DNA of 64,000 nucleotides from Isoetes taiwanensis (GCA_021234155.1 JAJEKV010000041.1:13610374-13674373); one strand, 5' to 3'; counted from the stretch's first letter, positions 24,673 to 39,202 are shown. The notes: generated from the sequence alone by a model not told the origin. Translations and numbers: made by a program.

Positions 24673-25411
24673 GCAGTGCTCAGGACATCCGGATGCACAT
24701 TATACTCCTTTGCAAAAACAAAAGGAACGATTCCTTGAGGCAACGCAGCCTGTTACACATGACAAATTAGAGTAAGCATATTATAACGCATAGCAAATCT
24801 AGACACATGCAAATTTCATTTCTTTACTTTCTTTCATGATAGAAGAGGCTACAATGCCACATTTTCAGCAAAATTGCCCCTTAACATATGATGCTTTGCA
24901 TTGACCTGTAGTGAATAGATAACTATACCTGCACTATCGCGACATGTAAGTCAACTCCACGTAAAAACCGGTTAGGAGCCACTCTGCCCCATCGTCCACT
25001 TATATCGTGCCATGTGGCACTTTTTGGCCCTGTTTCAAACCCAGGAAGCTCAAGAGACTCTGCGTTCCGGCGATGCACTTCAGAACCAAAATTTACCACA
25101 AATTTTATGCACTTCGAAGCTTTCTACTTGCATTCCCCAGCGATTCGATCTGCAGAGTGTCTCCTAACCGATTTCCGTTACAAGAGGCGATCCATGTTTT
25201 CTCGGCATAAACAATTGGCTCGCTTCGCGCGTCGCGTCTCGATTTCCATGCCAGAAAGGCATGTAGATCGCCTTTCCTCGTATAATGTAAACCAACCGCA
25301 ATAGAGGATGCCGTCATTACCGCAGTCCCGTGGACAAAACGGACCGCCATTCCAAAATAGCAAGAGAGGTCCCACATGCCAGAAGCCTTTGCTGCAGGGC
25401 CATGAAGAGTC
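24673..25411 (-). pseudogene. PIN-type auxin efflux carrier remnant (C-terminal exons)
   Basis: The minus strand carries three consecutive pieces of the PIN C-terminal membrane domain. 25411-25288 starts after a TTTGCAG acceptor and reads LFMALQQRLLACG, then, after a one-base frameshift, GMAVRFVHGTAV and SIAVGL. 24961-24929 reads RGVDLHVAIVQ and ends at a GTATAG donor. 24749-24673 is a 77-nt exon, [20 protein letters not shown] onward, between CAG and GTATGT borders. PIN proteins export auxin across the plasma membrane. About 325 bp of unrelated sequence splits what is usually one exon before RGVDLHV. The long N-terminal exon, the preceding exon and the final exon were not found. Confidence 0.88.
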
Positions 25412-26582
25412 CTGCAAAGCAATTAACCATAAGGAGAAAGGAGAAAGCAAAGTAAGCGAAGATCAAGAATAAGCAAAAGCCAAAACTCTAGAAACTGCCA
25501 AAAATTTAGACGGAAGATTAAACGGAAGTATTCCTAGAAGGAAAAACGGTTACCTTTTTGCTCTTTTGCTTGCCATTTTTTGCTATCCATCTCCACAAAC
25601 TTCTTCTTCAGTCCGGATTCCCAGTTAGGCAACCAGCTGGATCTAGGCCCTTCTCTGGTATCTGCTCTTTGATGCCAAAAACGAATACTTTGGCTATGGC
25701 TATGGTAGGAACAGAACTCCACGTAGCTATTGCAGCAGGGCAAGAAATGCCAAAGGAGGTCCTATCCTCGTCTGGAGGGCCTTGAAGCAGAGGCGCAATG
25801 CCAAAGGCGCTACCTCTTACTTCACGAAAACAAAGAAACCGGCATCATAACCCAAAGTCTGATTGTAAAATCATCTGTTTTGGGATTCTTCCACTGCTGA
25901 AGGTAGATCGATGGGCCACATATGTACAAAGCATTCACCAAGCTCCAACCTGAGTAAATCGGCCAGTACCAAGCCAGTTTTGGCCTTAAGAAAATCTGAC
26001 ACAGACTCAATGCCGATTTTGACATCCCGGATCAATGAATCAAGAGCCTATTTTGGCTGGACAAGGTTGTCCGCCATAGAAGGCGCCATTGCCGCCATGC
26101 AGGAAAATCGGTCCAGAGTCTTCGCTCTCTTTTCCTAACGTGGATTTAATTATGCCTTCGCCACGTCATAGCTTTTAATATGCCACATCATAAGTGCGTT
26201 TAATTGCAATGGCTTTATGCAATTTTTTTCAAGTATTTATGCAAGTCACCTCACTATGCCACCTCAAAATAAATGCTTAATTGCTTATGCCACCTCACAC
26301 TCCATATTAATTGTGGTGAAATTTCTTTGCATCTTCCCCAAACTTAAATCAACGGCCAAGATATAACTTCCCCCATATCTAACGGTCCAAGGATGTGGTT
26401 CATGCCCCCATGCATGCCCCCCATCAGATCTGAGGGCCATAATTACGCCACCTCAAGATTTGGATGGCCAAGATCGACTTCTATATACCACCAAAAAATG
26501 ATGCCCCCCATCCAATATACCTATATATATATCATTGATATATCATTGATATATATCATTGATAATACTAAAGCCAAAATAA
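25412..26582. other. Intergenic, with a degenerate ATGCCACCTCA repeat
   Basis: No supported gene. From about 26150 to 26460 variants of ATGCCACCTCA/ATGCCACATCA recur five or six times in AT-rich DNA. 26515-26570 has ATATATCATTGAT units directly before the dispersed repeat that starts at 26583. Confidence 0.5.
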
Positions 26583-28282
<1,700 letters not shown>

Positions 28283-28547
28283 AATGTGAGGAGCACAAAC
28301 GATGGGATGGGAAAGTTTTTGAATATTTGACTAATCTGGATCTATCATGGATGCAATAACAAAAAGCTCCCTTTCCAAAAAGGTCAATAATGCAGCTGTA
28401 ATACTCTACAGTTAACGATGTTTTTCAAATGATAAGAAAAAAACTAAATCCTAGGTTCACATGACCAGACCAGTATGACTACATGAAAATTTTTGATTTG
28501 GCATGTACCCCCCCAGCTACATTTGTCTATATATTTGGAAGGTCCCA

Positions 28548-29308
28548 TTAGACAGACTGTGTTGAGCATGTAATATAACAAGAGTAGCGTAATGTAACAA
28601 GAGTAGTCCATGAGTATTCATTCCGCCTCAAGATGCTATCAAAGATCCTTTTAACATCTCCAAGGATTCCACATTTTCCATACATGTTTATTAGAGCATT
28701 TTGTAATGCCAGGGACTCTAATCTACAATTCATAATTCATGCATGAATCCATTTTCCGTGGTTTATAGTCGCAGAGTTAGCACATCCATCGGGCATGCTG
28801 TTAGTTACCCTATTTGTGATTACGTCTTCCAGTTGGATTTGGTAAACAGAAACATGACATCCGACATCTGACAATGCTGAGCACAATCTGACATCATTAT
28901 AGTTCATGAAACACCATTTCATTCCTGCATTGCGTTAAATGTTAGAAATGCATCATCTAGACTTCCACAGCTGCTATGCATCTTAATTAAGGTAGTTTCT
29001 AAAATTATATCCAATTTATATTTCTTAATGATGAGGGCATGTATGCCTTTTACTCCAGTAAAGGCAGCTAATCCTACCAAGACATCTACAAGGTTAAAGA
29101 GTGTATAACCATTTGGTATCATCCCATCTAATAGCATCTTCTCAAAGACCAGAAGAGTTTCCTTACCATACCCATTTTTGCATATATAGGGACCAAAGTA
29201 TTCCACAAAGCAACATTGTGGCGAGGCATGTGTTTGAACAGGCTCCATGCACTCTCCAAGCTCCCAGATTTGTCCAAGAAACTCAAGGACAACCACTGCA
29301 ACATTCAA
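28548..29308 (-). pseudogene. PPR protein remnant, second locus
   Basis: Minus-strand frames read like PLS-type PPR units: VFEKMLLDGMIPNGYTLFN, then IHALIIKKYKLD and a KMHSSCGSLDDAFLTFNAM segment. After stops and a frame change they give ALQNALINMYGKCG-type text with VKRIFDSILRRNEYSWTTLV. At least four diverged repeats are visible. There is no start, transit peptide or E/DYW domain, and several stops lie inside. It is independent of the PPR remnant at 3.8-4.4 kb. Confidence 0.85.
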
Positions 29309-30456
29309 CTGGTTATCTTTTTTTATTGATGATGTGCTTTATAAGGCATCTGCTTCATATTCGAGCTGGGCATATGTGGTAATCATAGAATTCCTTGAGA
29401 TAATACTACATTCAGGCCTTTTGTCAAACATCCTTAGTGCTTCACTAATGTCTCACATCTACCATACGTTTTAACAAGCGACGTTCCTACTGTCACATCT
29501 GACTCTGCACCAATTCAATAGCACAAGCATGCATCTTTTTTCCTTCTTGAAGATTATCATGGACGACAAATAATTCCACATAATTGCTAGCCAACTAACT
29601 ATTAGCCTTCTACCAAAAGAAAATGTGCTATGTAGCCTGCAAACTGCATGGCTTCTGATTCTAGAAATGATTTATGCTTGAGATAGAATAACAAGTTTGG
29701 ATCTGCAGATGCAGACTAAGAAAAGTCTCTATGGATCTGACCAAGCCATTCTATTACTCCAAGCAATTGAAGTCCTCTCAAGTTTTAACCAAGCCATTCT
29801 GAAGTGCTCCAATCAATTGGGGACGATTACAAAAATGTTTTTTTTTTTTTGATATAAGACGAGTCTTTAATGCAACATGGCATTTTGGTCTCATCATTAT
29901 GTTTTGCAAATTGTTGATTATATGATACCTAGTTTTATGGTAGCAAGAATGATGCACGCAATACAACAATTTTTTTATTTCCCTTTGGAAGACAAAACTT
30001 TACTATGGAAATGATGCATCTAGAATTACGAGAAGATTTGCAACCAATATAGCACAACAGATAAAACAGGGGGCAATTTTAGAATGGAGACATCACTTGA
30101 GTCATCCTCTTGTGTAGAATGTTGTGAGTTCTTGCCTCGCAGACTAGCCGGTTACAAGTCTCATGTTACAAGTCTATCTTTCCGTTCTTAGTTCGTGGTG
30201 CACTTAGGCTTTTGTTTCTTTACAAATTATCATAGAGATTACATGGCTTTATGCTGATAACCCAAATACTCTCCCCTTCTCTGTTCGATGCTATCTCTGT
30301 CCAAATCTAGAGCCTACCATTGGTGTGAAGGTGCATATAGATTCAGGGGGCATCACCATCTTGCTCAAAAATCATGTTCCTATCTTGAAAGTTAAAACCA
30401 TAATGGCAAATGGATTCTATAAAATCAATGCCAAATGTGTTGTCCTTATTTATGTA
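29309..30456. other. Non-coding stretch, no gene seen
   Basis: AT-rich sequence with a T11 tract near 29840. The short frames have no protein character. Confidence 0.5.
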
Positions 30457-31640
30457 AGGAAGGAAGGAAGGAAGGAAGAAAATTTTAACGTCCACGGAAC
30501 CCAATCGGGTTATGGGACCAGAACAAACAAAGGGGGCATAAGCCCTAACAGATCAGAGGGCCGAAGCCCAAAAAAGTAGAACATGGGGTCCAAGCCCCGT
30601 TCAACAAATAACCAAACCGAGCGAAACAAAAGAAATACTGAGCTATACAAGAGTGCCCATGGATCGGATGGCCATCGATCTCGAATGATAGCTTGACCTC
30701 CTATAAACAAAATTTCCACTTCCTATGCAGCCTCTCTCCTCTACACATGACATAACTCTTCTTCCGCTCTCTGAGTTGTGCCGGAGTCAAGTCTTCTGGA
30801 TCGAGAAGGTGGTTCCTTTCAAATGGTTGCCATGTCGCAGGATGTGCAATCGGAAAGAGCATCTTGAAAGCGCACTAAGAGGTGACGAGGACGGTCGATC
30901 CGCCTTTGCTCCAACCCAACCCGGGCGGTGAACAATACCATGTGCTTGGATATGCATCACCGGGTAAAAAGCTGGCAGCGGCTTCATCTGTAGCAAGAGA
31001 ATCACCCGCCTCTCTCGAATACCCACAATACGTAGGTTCAAGTATGCATCCTCGGGCAAAGTATGTGTGGATCCTCGTCACGCCGCCATCATCTTTAGGC
31101 ATATCATTCACATGGTCGGACCCGCGATAATGTGGATCCATGTACTACTATCATCCTCGCCTGGCATATCATTCACATGCTTTCGGGGCGAGGCATTGTG
31201 CTAGACAATCGCCGGGCAAAGACTATGATCTACGGCCGCGGCCCATGATTGTAGCAACAACTCTAGAAGCCGCACTCCGCTTTTGTAAGGGTAAATCGAA
31301 AGGCACATTGCCGCGGATGTAATGGAAGCATACCGCCTTTGTATGCCGGCTAGGATATCCGATGCGGCGGTTCATCCGCAGCATGAAGCCTATCTAGCCT
31401 TGCGGCATTCGGGACGACGATCGAACCGGGTTGTGGATCCGCCGGGGACAGAATAGACGCCGGGGCCCAAAAGAAAGGGCTGCCCGAGATAGGGCTCTAT
31501 CGTGGGATCATAAGGCTTACCGGATGGCACGAGCACCGTGGATAAGGTTCTTTGCCTTATGGGTCTCTCCGCCATACGCTTTGATTGTAATGCTATGTTT
31601 GGAGGTGCCAAAGTTTGAGGGGTCTCTGGCTGCCTGAAGG
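30457..31640 (-). mobile_element. LINE-related or SINE-like fragment with (TTCC)n tail
   Basis: Read on the minus strand, the left end carries the LINE terminal motif (GGTCCCATAACCC, then CCGTGGACGTTAAAA) followed by a TTCC tail (GGAA units on plus, 30457-30478). The rest to about 31640 is GC-rich like the LINEs, but no endonuclease or reverse transcriptase motif is seen. It is either an internally deleted LINE or a non-autonomous element that borrows the LINE 3' end. The right border is uncertain. Confidence 0.6.
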
Positions 31641-32130
31641 GTGCTTAGAATCCAATTTGGGGACTTCAAAAAGTAGGCAGAGCACCTTTTGGGCGTTTGG
31701 GGGTTTTGGGGCTAGAGAGAGATTGTAAACCCTAGAGAGAGAAAACCGGAAAGGGGCAAATCAAGGGGGTCTATGCAAGGGCAGTGAGGGCGCGATGCTA
31801 AGGGCCAACTTGAGATGTAGGGAAAAGAGGCTCGGATTTGCATAGCCACGTTTGTGCAATCCTACAAAATAACACTTGATTGATAAGTCTTATCCTAAAT
31901 ACAAGCTTGTTCTTTATAAGAGTACACTTGGACCTTGAGTAGAAAAAACACTTGGATTATTACATTATGCAGCATAATCATCAGATATGTAGGAATGCAG
32001 CCTTCAAGAATTGGGTTGGCACATTAATATATAAAGCCAAACGCATGTGTTTATGTGAACATGTTTAGGTTGTACATATTGATATATAAAATCAAGCACA
32101 TGTGTTTATGTGAACATCTGCCCTTCTTTG
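31641..32130. other. Intergenic, with a small direct duplication
   Basis: No gene. ATGTGTTTATGTGAACAT occurs twice at about 32044-32118, with related flanking sequence (ATATATAAA..C), giving a diverged duplication of about 60 bp immediately before the LINE tail. Confidence 0.55.
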
Positions 32131-33089
32131 AAATAGAATAGAATAGAATAGATTTTTTAGCGTCCACGGAGACCGATTGGCCTATGGGACCCAAACAAAA
32201 AGAGAGCAAAGAAGCGACATCGACAGATTAAAAACCCCGCCCGGAGGGTTTTCGAGGGAAAACCTTAGCAGCATTAAGTATGCCGGCACACGGCATAAAT
32301 TGTATAGGATGCTTCAATACCGGGCCCCGGAGAACACAACCGAAGTCCGCGGCATCCATAACCTCCTGGAGGTATAACCCCAACAAACCCATTGACGCCG
32401 TAGCCAATAACTGATGCAACGGCTGGCCAGACACTAGTAATCGAGCACATCGCCTTCCGGATATGGGCAAACGCCGGGCGGATCACGGAGGGCATGACAT
32501 TCATCCTCAATGGCGCTCGGTGGTAACACTGCTGGCAAAGCCTTTGCTCTCGTTCTTCGGAGCCCAATATCCTGTTTCAATGCGCAGGCGATGTGCACCC
32601 ATGCGAATGGAAGCTATAAGTTTGCGCTTCTTCATGGGCAGCTGGGTGTACAAGTACTGGTGTGGGCCTCTCGTGAGCCTAGGATTGACTTGTCGGCGAT
32701 AGTGTGCTAGCAAAACGCGTCGCGAAAGCATCTCGCATCCCAGAGCTTGCGAATGAAAGTAGCATCTAGGTACAACTTAAGTGCCTTGTGATATTTCTTT
32801 GTCCTTACATGTATGCGCGTTGTTTGCTCAGACACCCCAAATAATGAGAACCACCGAGCTTTCTTATCCTTCCAAATAGATTTCAGTTGGGGACCCATCG
32901 CCATGGCCAAAGCAAGGTTGGGCAAACGCGGTATCGGCCATAGCGACCACCTTCCGGAAGTAAATGATATGGCGCTCCAATGCAGCCCGCTTGAAGGGGT
33001 AGAAAGCCCGCTTCCTGGAATAGGATCTAGTGTGGAACTGTGGACTTCACCCCAAGGGCTCGTGCCAAGAAGGCCTTCTGCACCTGCTC

Positions 33090-34200
33090 GAGGTCATTCC
33101 AGATGTTGAGGGATATCACTGGACCCCACACTTCTGCCCCATACAAAAGGACCGGCTCGACCAAGGCCCGAGACAAGTGTGGATCGTGGCCTGTGCATAT
33201 AACTCCCCGCCTTGTGGTCATTTGTTCGCATGGCATATAGTGCTTTCCAACCCGCCGCGGACCCGATGGCAATATCCCAATGGGTGGTAGTTAAGAACTC
33301 GATCCCCAAGTACTTGTAGGTCGGAGCCACCTCTACATCTTGTCCCTGGTAAGTGAATGAGGAAAGCCTTGGCTGACGGGATGATGAAACTAGCAAAGAC
33401 CCTAGTTTCCGCCAAGTTAACTTCGCATGCCGCTGAATCGGCAAAAGTGTCAAGAGCATCCAGGTGACGTTGCATGTCCTCTGGAGTATAGGCCAGGAGG
33501 TTGACATCGTCAGCATACATGAGTTACCGGATTGTGTGATGCATGAGATGGGCGCCTCCATGCTCAGAGAGCCAATCTTCCAGTTGGTCAATGTATAGGC
33601 CAAAGAGTGTGGGGGAGAGGGGGCAACCCTGACGCACTCCAATACTACTGATTACCGGCTATCCTGACGATGTGATACGGCCTGAGCATGCCTTGTATAC
33701 CCTATATACTGCATTCTGCAAGTCAAAGGGGATCCCCAGCTGCCGCGGTCTGTCCCATAGCCTGTCGCGGGGCACTGTGTCAAAAGCTTTTGCAAAATCC
33801 ATGAAACAACAGTACAGGTTTTGCCGGCGATTCCTATAATCCTCAATCAATGTGCGCAGAGTGAAGATATGATCAATAGTGGAATGCACGGGCGGAAACC
33901 TGCTTTTAAGAGTTCGCGACATCTGCCTCCTCGCCCATATTGTCACCGCGCTCAAGGATGCCGCCATATACAGTTTTGCAAAGAGAGAGCTGACCATAAT
34001 AGTACGGTAGTTGGCCGGGCATTGAGGGTCCCCTGCCTTGTATATGGGCACAACTCTACTAGTGGTCCACTGCGGAGGGAAGCCTTCTTACAATGTTTTA
34101 TTGAACAATGCCGCGGAGAATGGGCACCAACTGGAGGCCCAAATTTTACCCATTTCGGTTCCGCCTCGCATGCCATCTAAATCTGCTATCTTTCCATTAG
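33090..34200 (-). pseudogene. LINE reverse transcriptase domain, copy 2
   Basis: 34051-33659 reads PIYKAGDPQCPANYRTIMV, then HSTIDHIFTLRTLIED and CCFMDFAKAFDTVPRDRLWD. In the next frame GVRQGCPLSPTLFGLYIDQL follows, and YADDVNLLAYTPEDMQRHLD (YADD at 33517-33506). These are the finger and palm blocks of a non-LTR reverse transcriptase in the correct order. This is the best preserved reverse transcriptase of the window, but frame changes near 33650 and 33520 prevent a continuous product. Confidence 0.9.
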
Positions 34201-35159
34201 CTAGGCGTTGTAGGCCCATGATGACATCCCCTCTCGTGATGACCGAGCCATGCCTATCTCGTGGAGGGACTGGTGTCCGGCCCCCGAGCCGGTCGTGAAA
34301 GCTGTTGCAAGTAAAATCTTGTACCCATTGCTCCGAGGTGATGTTCCCTGTGGGTTGTGCAGTCTTGCTTAAGACCCTTCTCCAGAATGTCTTGGGGTGC
34401 CGATCCAGGAGACCAAACATCTATTGCTGATGCTCAGCGAGGTATTTGGCTTTCTTGTTCTTGGAGAAAGGAGCGTTTGACCGATGGCCTCGCAGGTCGG
34501 AGGTGGGATCGGTGACTTGCCGGAGGTGCGCTTGAGCTCCCCGACACTCATCATCGAACCATCCGCCATGGGAAAGGTGATAGCGCCGAGGTTCACCGTG
34601 AGCCCTCTCCAAAAGCATCTCGCCAGCCCGCCGTATAGGTGAGTCACCGGCAATTGCTCTTGAAGTGTGGGGAGTTGCAGCAGTCTTGCCAGGTCATGCT
34701 CAAGCAGCTAGGCATAGGTCCCTGCACGGTCGTAGTCCAGGTGCAGCTGGGGCACTTGGTGTGTTGAGGCAGTAGATGCACGGGGAGCCTGCCAATGGAG
34801 ATGCACGAACAGGGACTGGTGGTCCGAATCCACTTCCTCGTCCCGAGTGTCTGTTCCAATGGAAAAATGGGTAACGAGGTGCAGATCCTGTTCCTCAACC
34901 AGCAGATAATCCACCACACTTGAGCCGCCCCCTTGGTTCTCCCCGCTCTACAAGTGCAGCGAAATTGAAGATGGCCATTGTGCCAACCCATTACAAATAA
35001 TGGGTCAAAGATACTACCCAAAGAACAACAACCGCTTGCCATAGCATGAAATATGGCTATCGCCCGATATCCTTGACCAAGCCACCTGCGGGGTTCAACT
35101 GCAAGACGCCCTCCGCCAAAGGCTCAAATTTTGGAACCCTTTCGGCTCTTGTGCGTGCA

Positions 35160-35793
35160 TTAAAAGTCGCCAAGCAACATAACCTTGTCCAACTGTTTGT
35201 GCTTGGCCAGTATGTCATCATATAGATCGACATAGGGCTCCAATCTATCCACATCCCAATGAGTGTTATAAAAGTTTCCTGCATGTGGAAAGTAGCATGT
35301 CGCTATGAAGAGAATGTTTGCTATCGTCATCGCGCATCGCGCATCCACAAGTAGCGATTGTACTTGCAATGCGTTTGTGCAACGAGACCGAAAAGCCTCA
35401 AGGTTGCATGATAGTAGCAGTAACCCCGCCATGCCCTCGCCGCGTGCACTCATTGAACACCGAAATGCGATAGCCCGAGGTTCGACAACAGGTGCCGGCA
35501 TGTTCCCATGTTTCCATGAGGAAAATGAGATCCATATCTAGTGCAATAGAGTTGAAACTCTCCCCTTCCTGCCAAGGGAAGCCCCGACAATTCCAAGACA
35601 CCATCCGAGGCACGGCCCTATTTGTTGGCGGCTTGATGTGGACGCCGATGATCTGCATTTTGTTCGGTGTGGGGAGCGGTGGGGGCGCCTGAAAGCAAAG
35701 AGCTTGCGGAGCATTTGGAGCAGCGGGAGCAGGAGGTGTAGTAGGGGTGCTGGTGGCGTGAAAGGGGAGGGGCAGCAGCTGACGCGATTGCAT
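35160..35793 (-). pseudogene. LINE apurinic-type endonuclease domain, copy 2
   Basis: Minus-strand frames give MVSWNCRGFPWQEGE (domain start), DMDLIFLMETWEHAG (catalytic Glu block), ATCYFPHAGNFYNTHWDV and, at the left end, DKVMLLGDF. The motif order is that of the AP-like endonuclease of LINEs. The central part is frameshifted. A Pro/Ala-rich stretch with SAP and TPPAPA runs precedes it. Confidence 0.88.
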
Positions 35794-36579
35794 CGGTGAC
35801 CTCGCCAGCGCCGCCCTAAAATGCTAAGCTTGCCTCGACCAGGCCCGCAAAGACTTCCCCTCGATGACGACACCCCGACTTGAGCCACCGGCCGTGGGAC
35901 TCCTGCTGCATCGAGTGAGATCCTGGTCGACATACGAGTAGTCCCTTCAATTGCCTACTACTCGGACGCTGAATGGCCTCACGCGACTGCATGTCCCGCC
36001 ACCGCGAAGGTGACAACACGCCGGCGACCAGGCGTTGAGCCAAGGCGGTTTGCTCGGCAATATGCAATCGTAGTCCTGAAATGCCATTCGAGATAGGATC
36101 TCATCCTAGAGGCTGATGAGATCTTCTCCTGCCTCCTCCGAGTCCATGCCCACCACATTATGACGCCGGGCGGGCTCGCCCCGCCGCCATCGAGTCGCTG
36201 GCAACAACATTAGCCGCCCCAGCCAGTGATGCCCGCTGGCCGGGCGTGTGGGCCGCTTACACCGGAGGGCTGTGGTGTGTGAGATGGAGTAGGTGGTGTC
36301 TTTCGCCTGCTTACGATTTGTGGGTCGTGGGGCATGTGTGCTTGTTCCGCCTCGCGGCCGCCTCTCGCCGCCGGAGCTCCGAGCCTAGCTCTTGTTGAAA
36401 TCTCTCGCGCTTGGCCAACTCATTCGCGGCAAAGGTCAGAATTGCTCATGGACCTCGCATGGAGGCCCCCCTTCTTTGGGTAATGGTTGCTTGAGCCCTC
36501 AGATCCCCGATCTTGTGTCTCAACCCTACTCTGCCCGGGGTTTTAGCCTCGCTTGGCTGGCTTCGGCGCTCTGGACGTT

Positions 36580-36993
36580 TCATATTATGGTGGCATACCC
36601 CTCAGCTTCTGACTTGAGGCGGGAGATAGTTGCCATTGATCCCCGCTCAACACCACGCTTTGTCACGCCCATAGTCTCTATGGTGGTGAGGGAGGGAATC
36701 CACGCTGAGCTTCGAAGTCGCAAGGCCCCCGCTATCCCGTTGCCTCTCAAAGTGTGCTGCTTAAGCCCGCCTTCTAACTGCTGCATACGGGTCTCCATCT
36801 CTGCAATCCGTTGCCTTTCCACTGCCAATTGTCTTTTGAGCACGTGGGATGCCGAATATTGTATCTCTGCTGGTCCTACAACTGGTTTACTTACTCTCAA
36901 TCTGTTCCTCCATCTGTCTTCATTGCCCCAGAGGCGCCTCATGCTGTGTGGGGCTTGAGCAGCCTTCATCCATCTCCCCCGGGTCAATCTCAT
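36580..36993 (-). pseudogene. LINE ORF1-like coiled-coil segment
   Basis: The frame reads LKRQLAVERQRIAEMETRMQ followed by a QLEGGLKQ segment, a heptad-like charged helix typical of LINE ORF1 trimerisation regions. Upstream on the minus strand a GETSSMRREA segment matches copy 1 of this family. No zinc finger is visible. The frame is open for 137 codons, but both ends are arbitrary. Confidence 0.55.
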
Positions 36994-37483
36994 ATTTGGG
37001 CCTTCTCGCCGCCTCCCTCCTCATGGAAGAGGTTTCTCCCTTGTCCTTGTTATGTGATCGGGCCGCTTTGCGGCGGCCCTCCCCTCATTCTCCTGTGGGG
37101 GTGGCCGGGTCAGAATGTCTCCCTCCAAATGGGAGTCCGGGCAAGGGGCTATAGAAGCCCATGAGGTTGTATGGTATGGAAGGGGATTAAGGAGTTAAAG
37201 GGCTATTAAGAATTGAAAGATGTTTAGAAGCATAAACGATGCCCCCTCCTAGTGGTTGGCACCTGGGGGTCTGGGAGGGGTTCAACTCCTGGGGGAGGTC
37301 TCGACTGCCACTGCTGGAATACTTTTGGGATGGGCTTGGTTCGAATAAGCTTTTTGGAATAGTTGGAATGGGATTGGGCACAAGAACACAAGGAAGCAGC
37401 AGAAGGTGACCCACCCAGTGAATTTTGAGTGTTCCAGAACCTGGAACACTCTATTGGCGTGCATGAGTCGCCCTGGGGAGATA

Positions 37484-37508
37484 GAGAGAGGAAGTGGAAA
37501 AGCAAGGC

Positions 37509-37575
<67 letters not shown>

Positions 37576-37626
37576 GAAAAGCAAGGTTAGAGAGATCGAA
37601 CAGAGAGAGAAAGAGGGCTAGAAATG

Positions 37627-37670
<44 letters not shown>

Positions 37671-37712
37671 GCAAGGTTAGAGAGAGAGAAAGAGGGCTAG
37701 AGATGAAATGAA

Positions 37713-37791
<79 letters not shown>

Positions 37792-37831
37792 GCAAGGTTA
37801 GAGAGATCGAACAGAGAGAGAAAGAGGGCTA
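37484..37831 (+). repeat. GA-rich satellite with higher-order units
   Basis: Three pure (GA)n tracts (about 37510-37570, 37632-37664 and 37713-37786) alternate with a conserved spacer containing GGAAAAGCAAGGTTAGAGAG and AAAGAGGGCTAGAAATGAAA. The spacer recurs three to four times, so this is a composite satellite rather than a single microsatellite. Related sequence continues at 40585-40705 on the other side of the inserted LINE. Confidence 0.93.
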
Positions 37832-37890
37832 GAAATGAAATGAAATAAATTTATTATTACGTCTTCGAGACCGCCAGGCCTATGAGACGT

Positions 37891-39121
37891 TTACATAGTA
37901 CAATCAAAGTCATAAAACAAATCATCCAGTGCATCCTCTGAAAATAACACGCCGGGCTCCTCTACATCTATCTCCTCCACATTTTGCCATTTCAACCATT
38001 CCTCTATATGCTTAAAAATCTCAACAATACACCCTCCAATACATGAACCTGGATACCGAAAAAAATCACTAAGTGAGGCAGCACCAATCCCATACTTTGC
38101 TCTTATATCGGAATAGGCATCACAAAAGAGCAAAACATGAGCCTCATCCTCCACCACCCCTGCATCACATATTTTACAACACCTACATTCATGTGCAATG
38201 TCTGTCCATCTCCCAACCTCTACACCAAGCCTGGTGTGAGCTTAACCGATTCTAGCAATTGCTTGCCTGTGTTTCAATCGATATGGGTTCCCCGAGATAT
38301 ATCGCGGCTTCCCGAAAAAGAGGGATTCATGTGAGCCTTATAGTATTCTTTCTTTACAGCCGGCACGTTCCATGACTTATTTAGAAAACTCGTCTTAACC
38401 CAGCTATCGATATCTTTTTTGTGCATCCCTAATTCCTCAATATTCATCCCCCATTTCACAAGCCACTTATTAACATCCACATACCATCCTTTATTCCTGG
38501 TTTCTTCTAGAGCGAGTCTGGGCAAACTATTGATTGGCATATCGTACAAAACCTTGCACACATAGCTGAATCAGCCTCAGAGAGCTTCAGCCTCAAGTGA
38601 CACCATCCCAAGACTCTACTAACATCATGTCATAAGGTGTTTGCATTTTAGTACCTAGTTCAGTATGGAAAAACTTCTTTTGTATCTTTTCCACTTTTTT
38701 CCATCCGTCATTGGCAAGTCCAGGTCCCCAAACTTCACATCCATAGAGCACCACAGACTGCACAAGCACTTTGTAAAGCATGCGCTTCATTTCAAAGTTC
38801 CAGATATCAGCATTTACACACTTTCTCTGCATGGCATATAATGCCTTTAAGCCAGCATTCACTCTATGTTCAATGTAAATTTTGATTCCAGCTAGGGCTC
38901 TTATCTACATTCAAGCCTAAATATTTATAATTCTCCGTAATCTCCACTTGCTTACCCATATAATAGAAATGAACATGGTCTGTCTTATTCGTACCAAAAA
39001 CCACAGCCTTGGTCTTATCCAGATTCACCTGCATACCCATAGCGTCACAAAATTCTGCAAGCACATCCGCATGTGTTTGCATCCCTTCTATGCTTCGAGA
39101 AAGCAAAGACCACATCATCAA
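37891..39121 (-). pseudogene. LINE family B reverse transcriptase thumb and zinc-binding C-terminus
   Basis: Minus frames read MQVNLDKTKAVVFGTNKT and YKYLGLNVD (39121-38870), LVQSVVLYGCEVWGPGLAN (38862-38593) and, at the end, a Cys-rich C..CCKICDAG..EDEAHVLLFC block (about 38210-38110), which is a typical zf-RVT/LINE C-terminal zinc-binding motif. The final residues DDLFYDFDCTM end at 37891. Several stops separate the blocks. Confidence 0.85.
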
Positions 39122-39202
39122 AGATATAATAAAAGCTTAAAAACATACCCGCTCAAAGGTGTACCATCCCTCCATGTGCTCAGATCCATCCCCGAAATGG
39201 GT

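Larger units (their letters stand above)
32131..37170 (-). mobile_element. Near full-length LINE, family A copy 2
   Basis: About 5.0 kb on the minus strand, the same family as the plus-strand LINE and in inverted orientation. The order from right to left is ORF1-like coiled coil (about 37040-36580), a Pro-rich linker, endonuclease (35793-35160), reverse transcriptase (about 34200-33090), a C-terminal part and a 3' UTR. The tail is GAATA units on plus (32131-32152), that is TATTC units on minus. The conserved end reads CCCATAGGCCAATCGGTCTC in the sense direction. Frames are interrupted in every domain. The 5' end was chosen by similarity to copy 1. Confidence 0.9.

Noticed and set aside
29101-29474. 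Plus ORFs opposite the second PPR remnant
   Set aside because: They are antisense shadows of the PPR reading frame.
37282-37584. Minus ORF rich in LSLSLS repeats
   Set aside because: It is the translation of the (GA)n satellite, not a protein.
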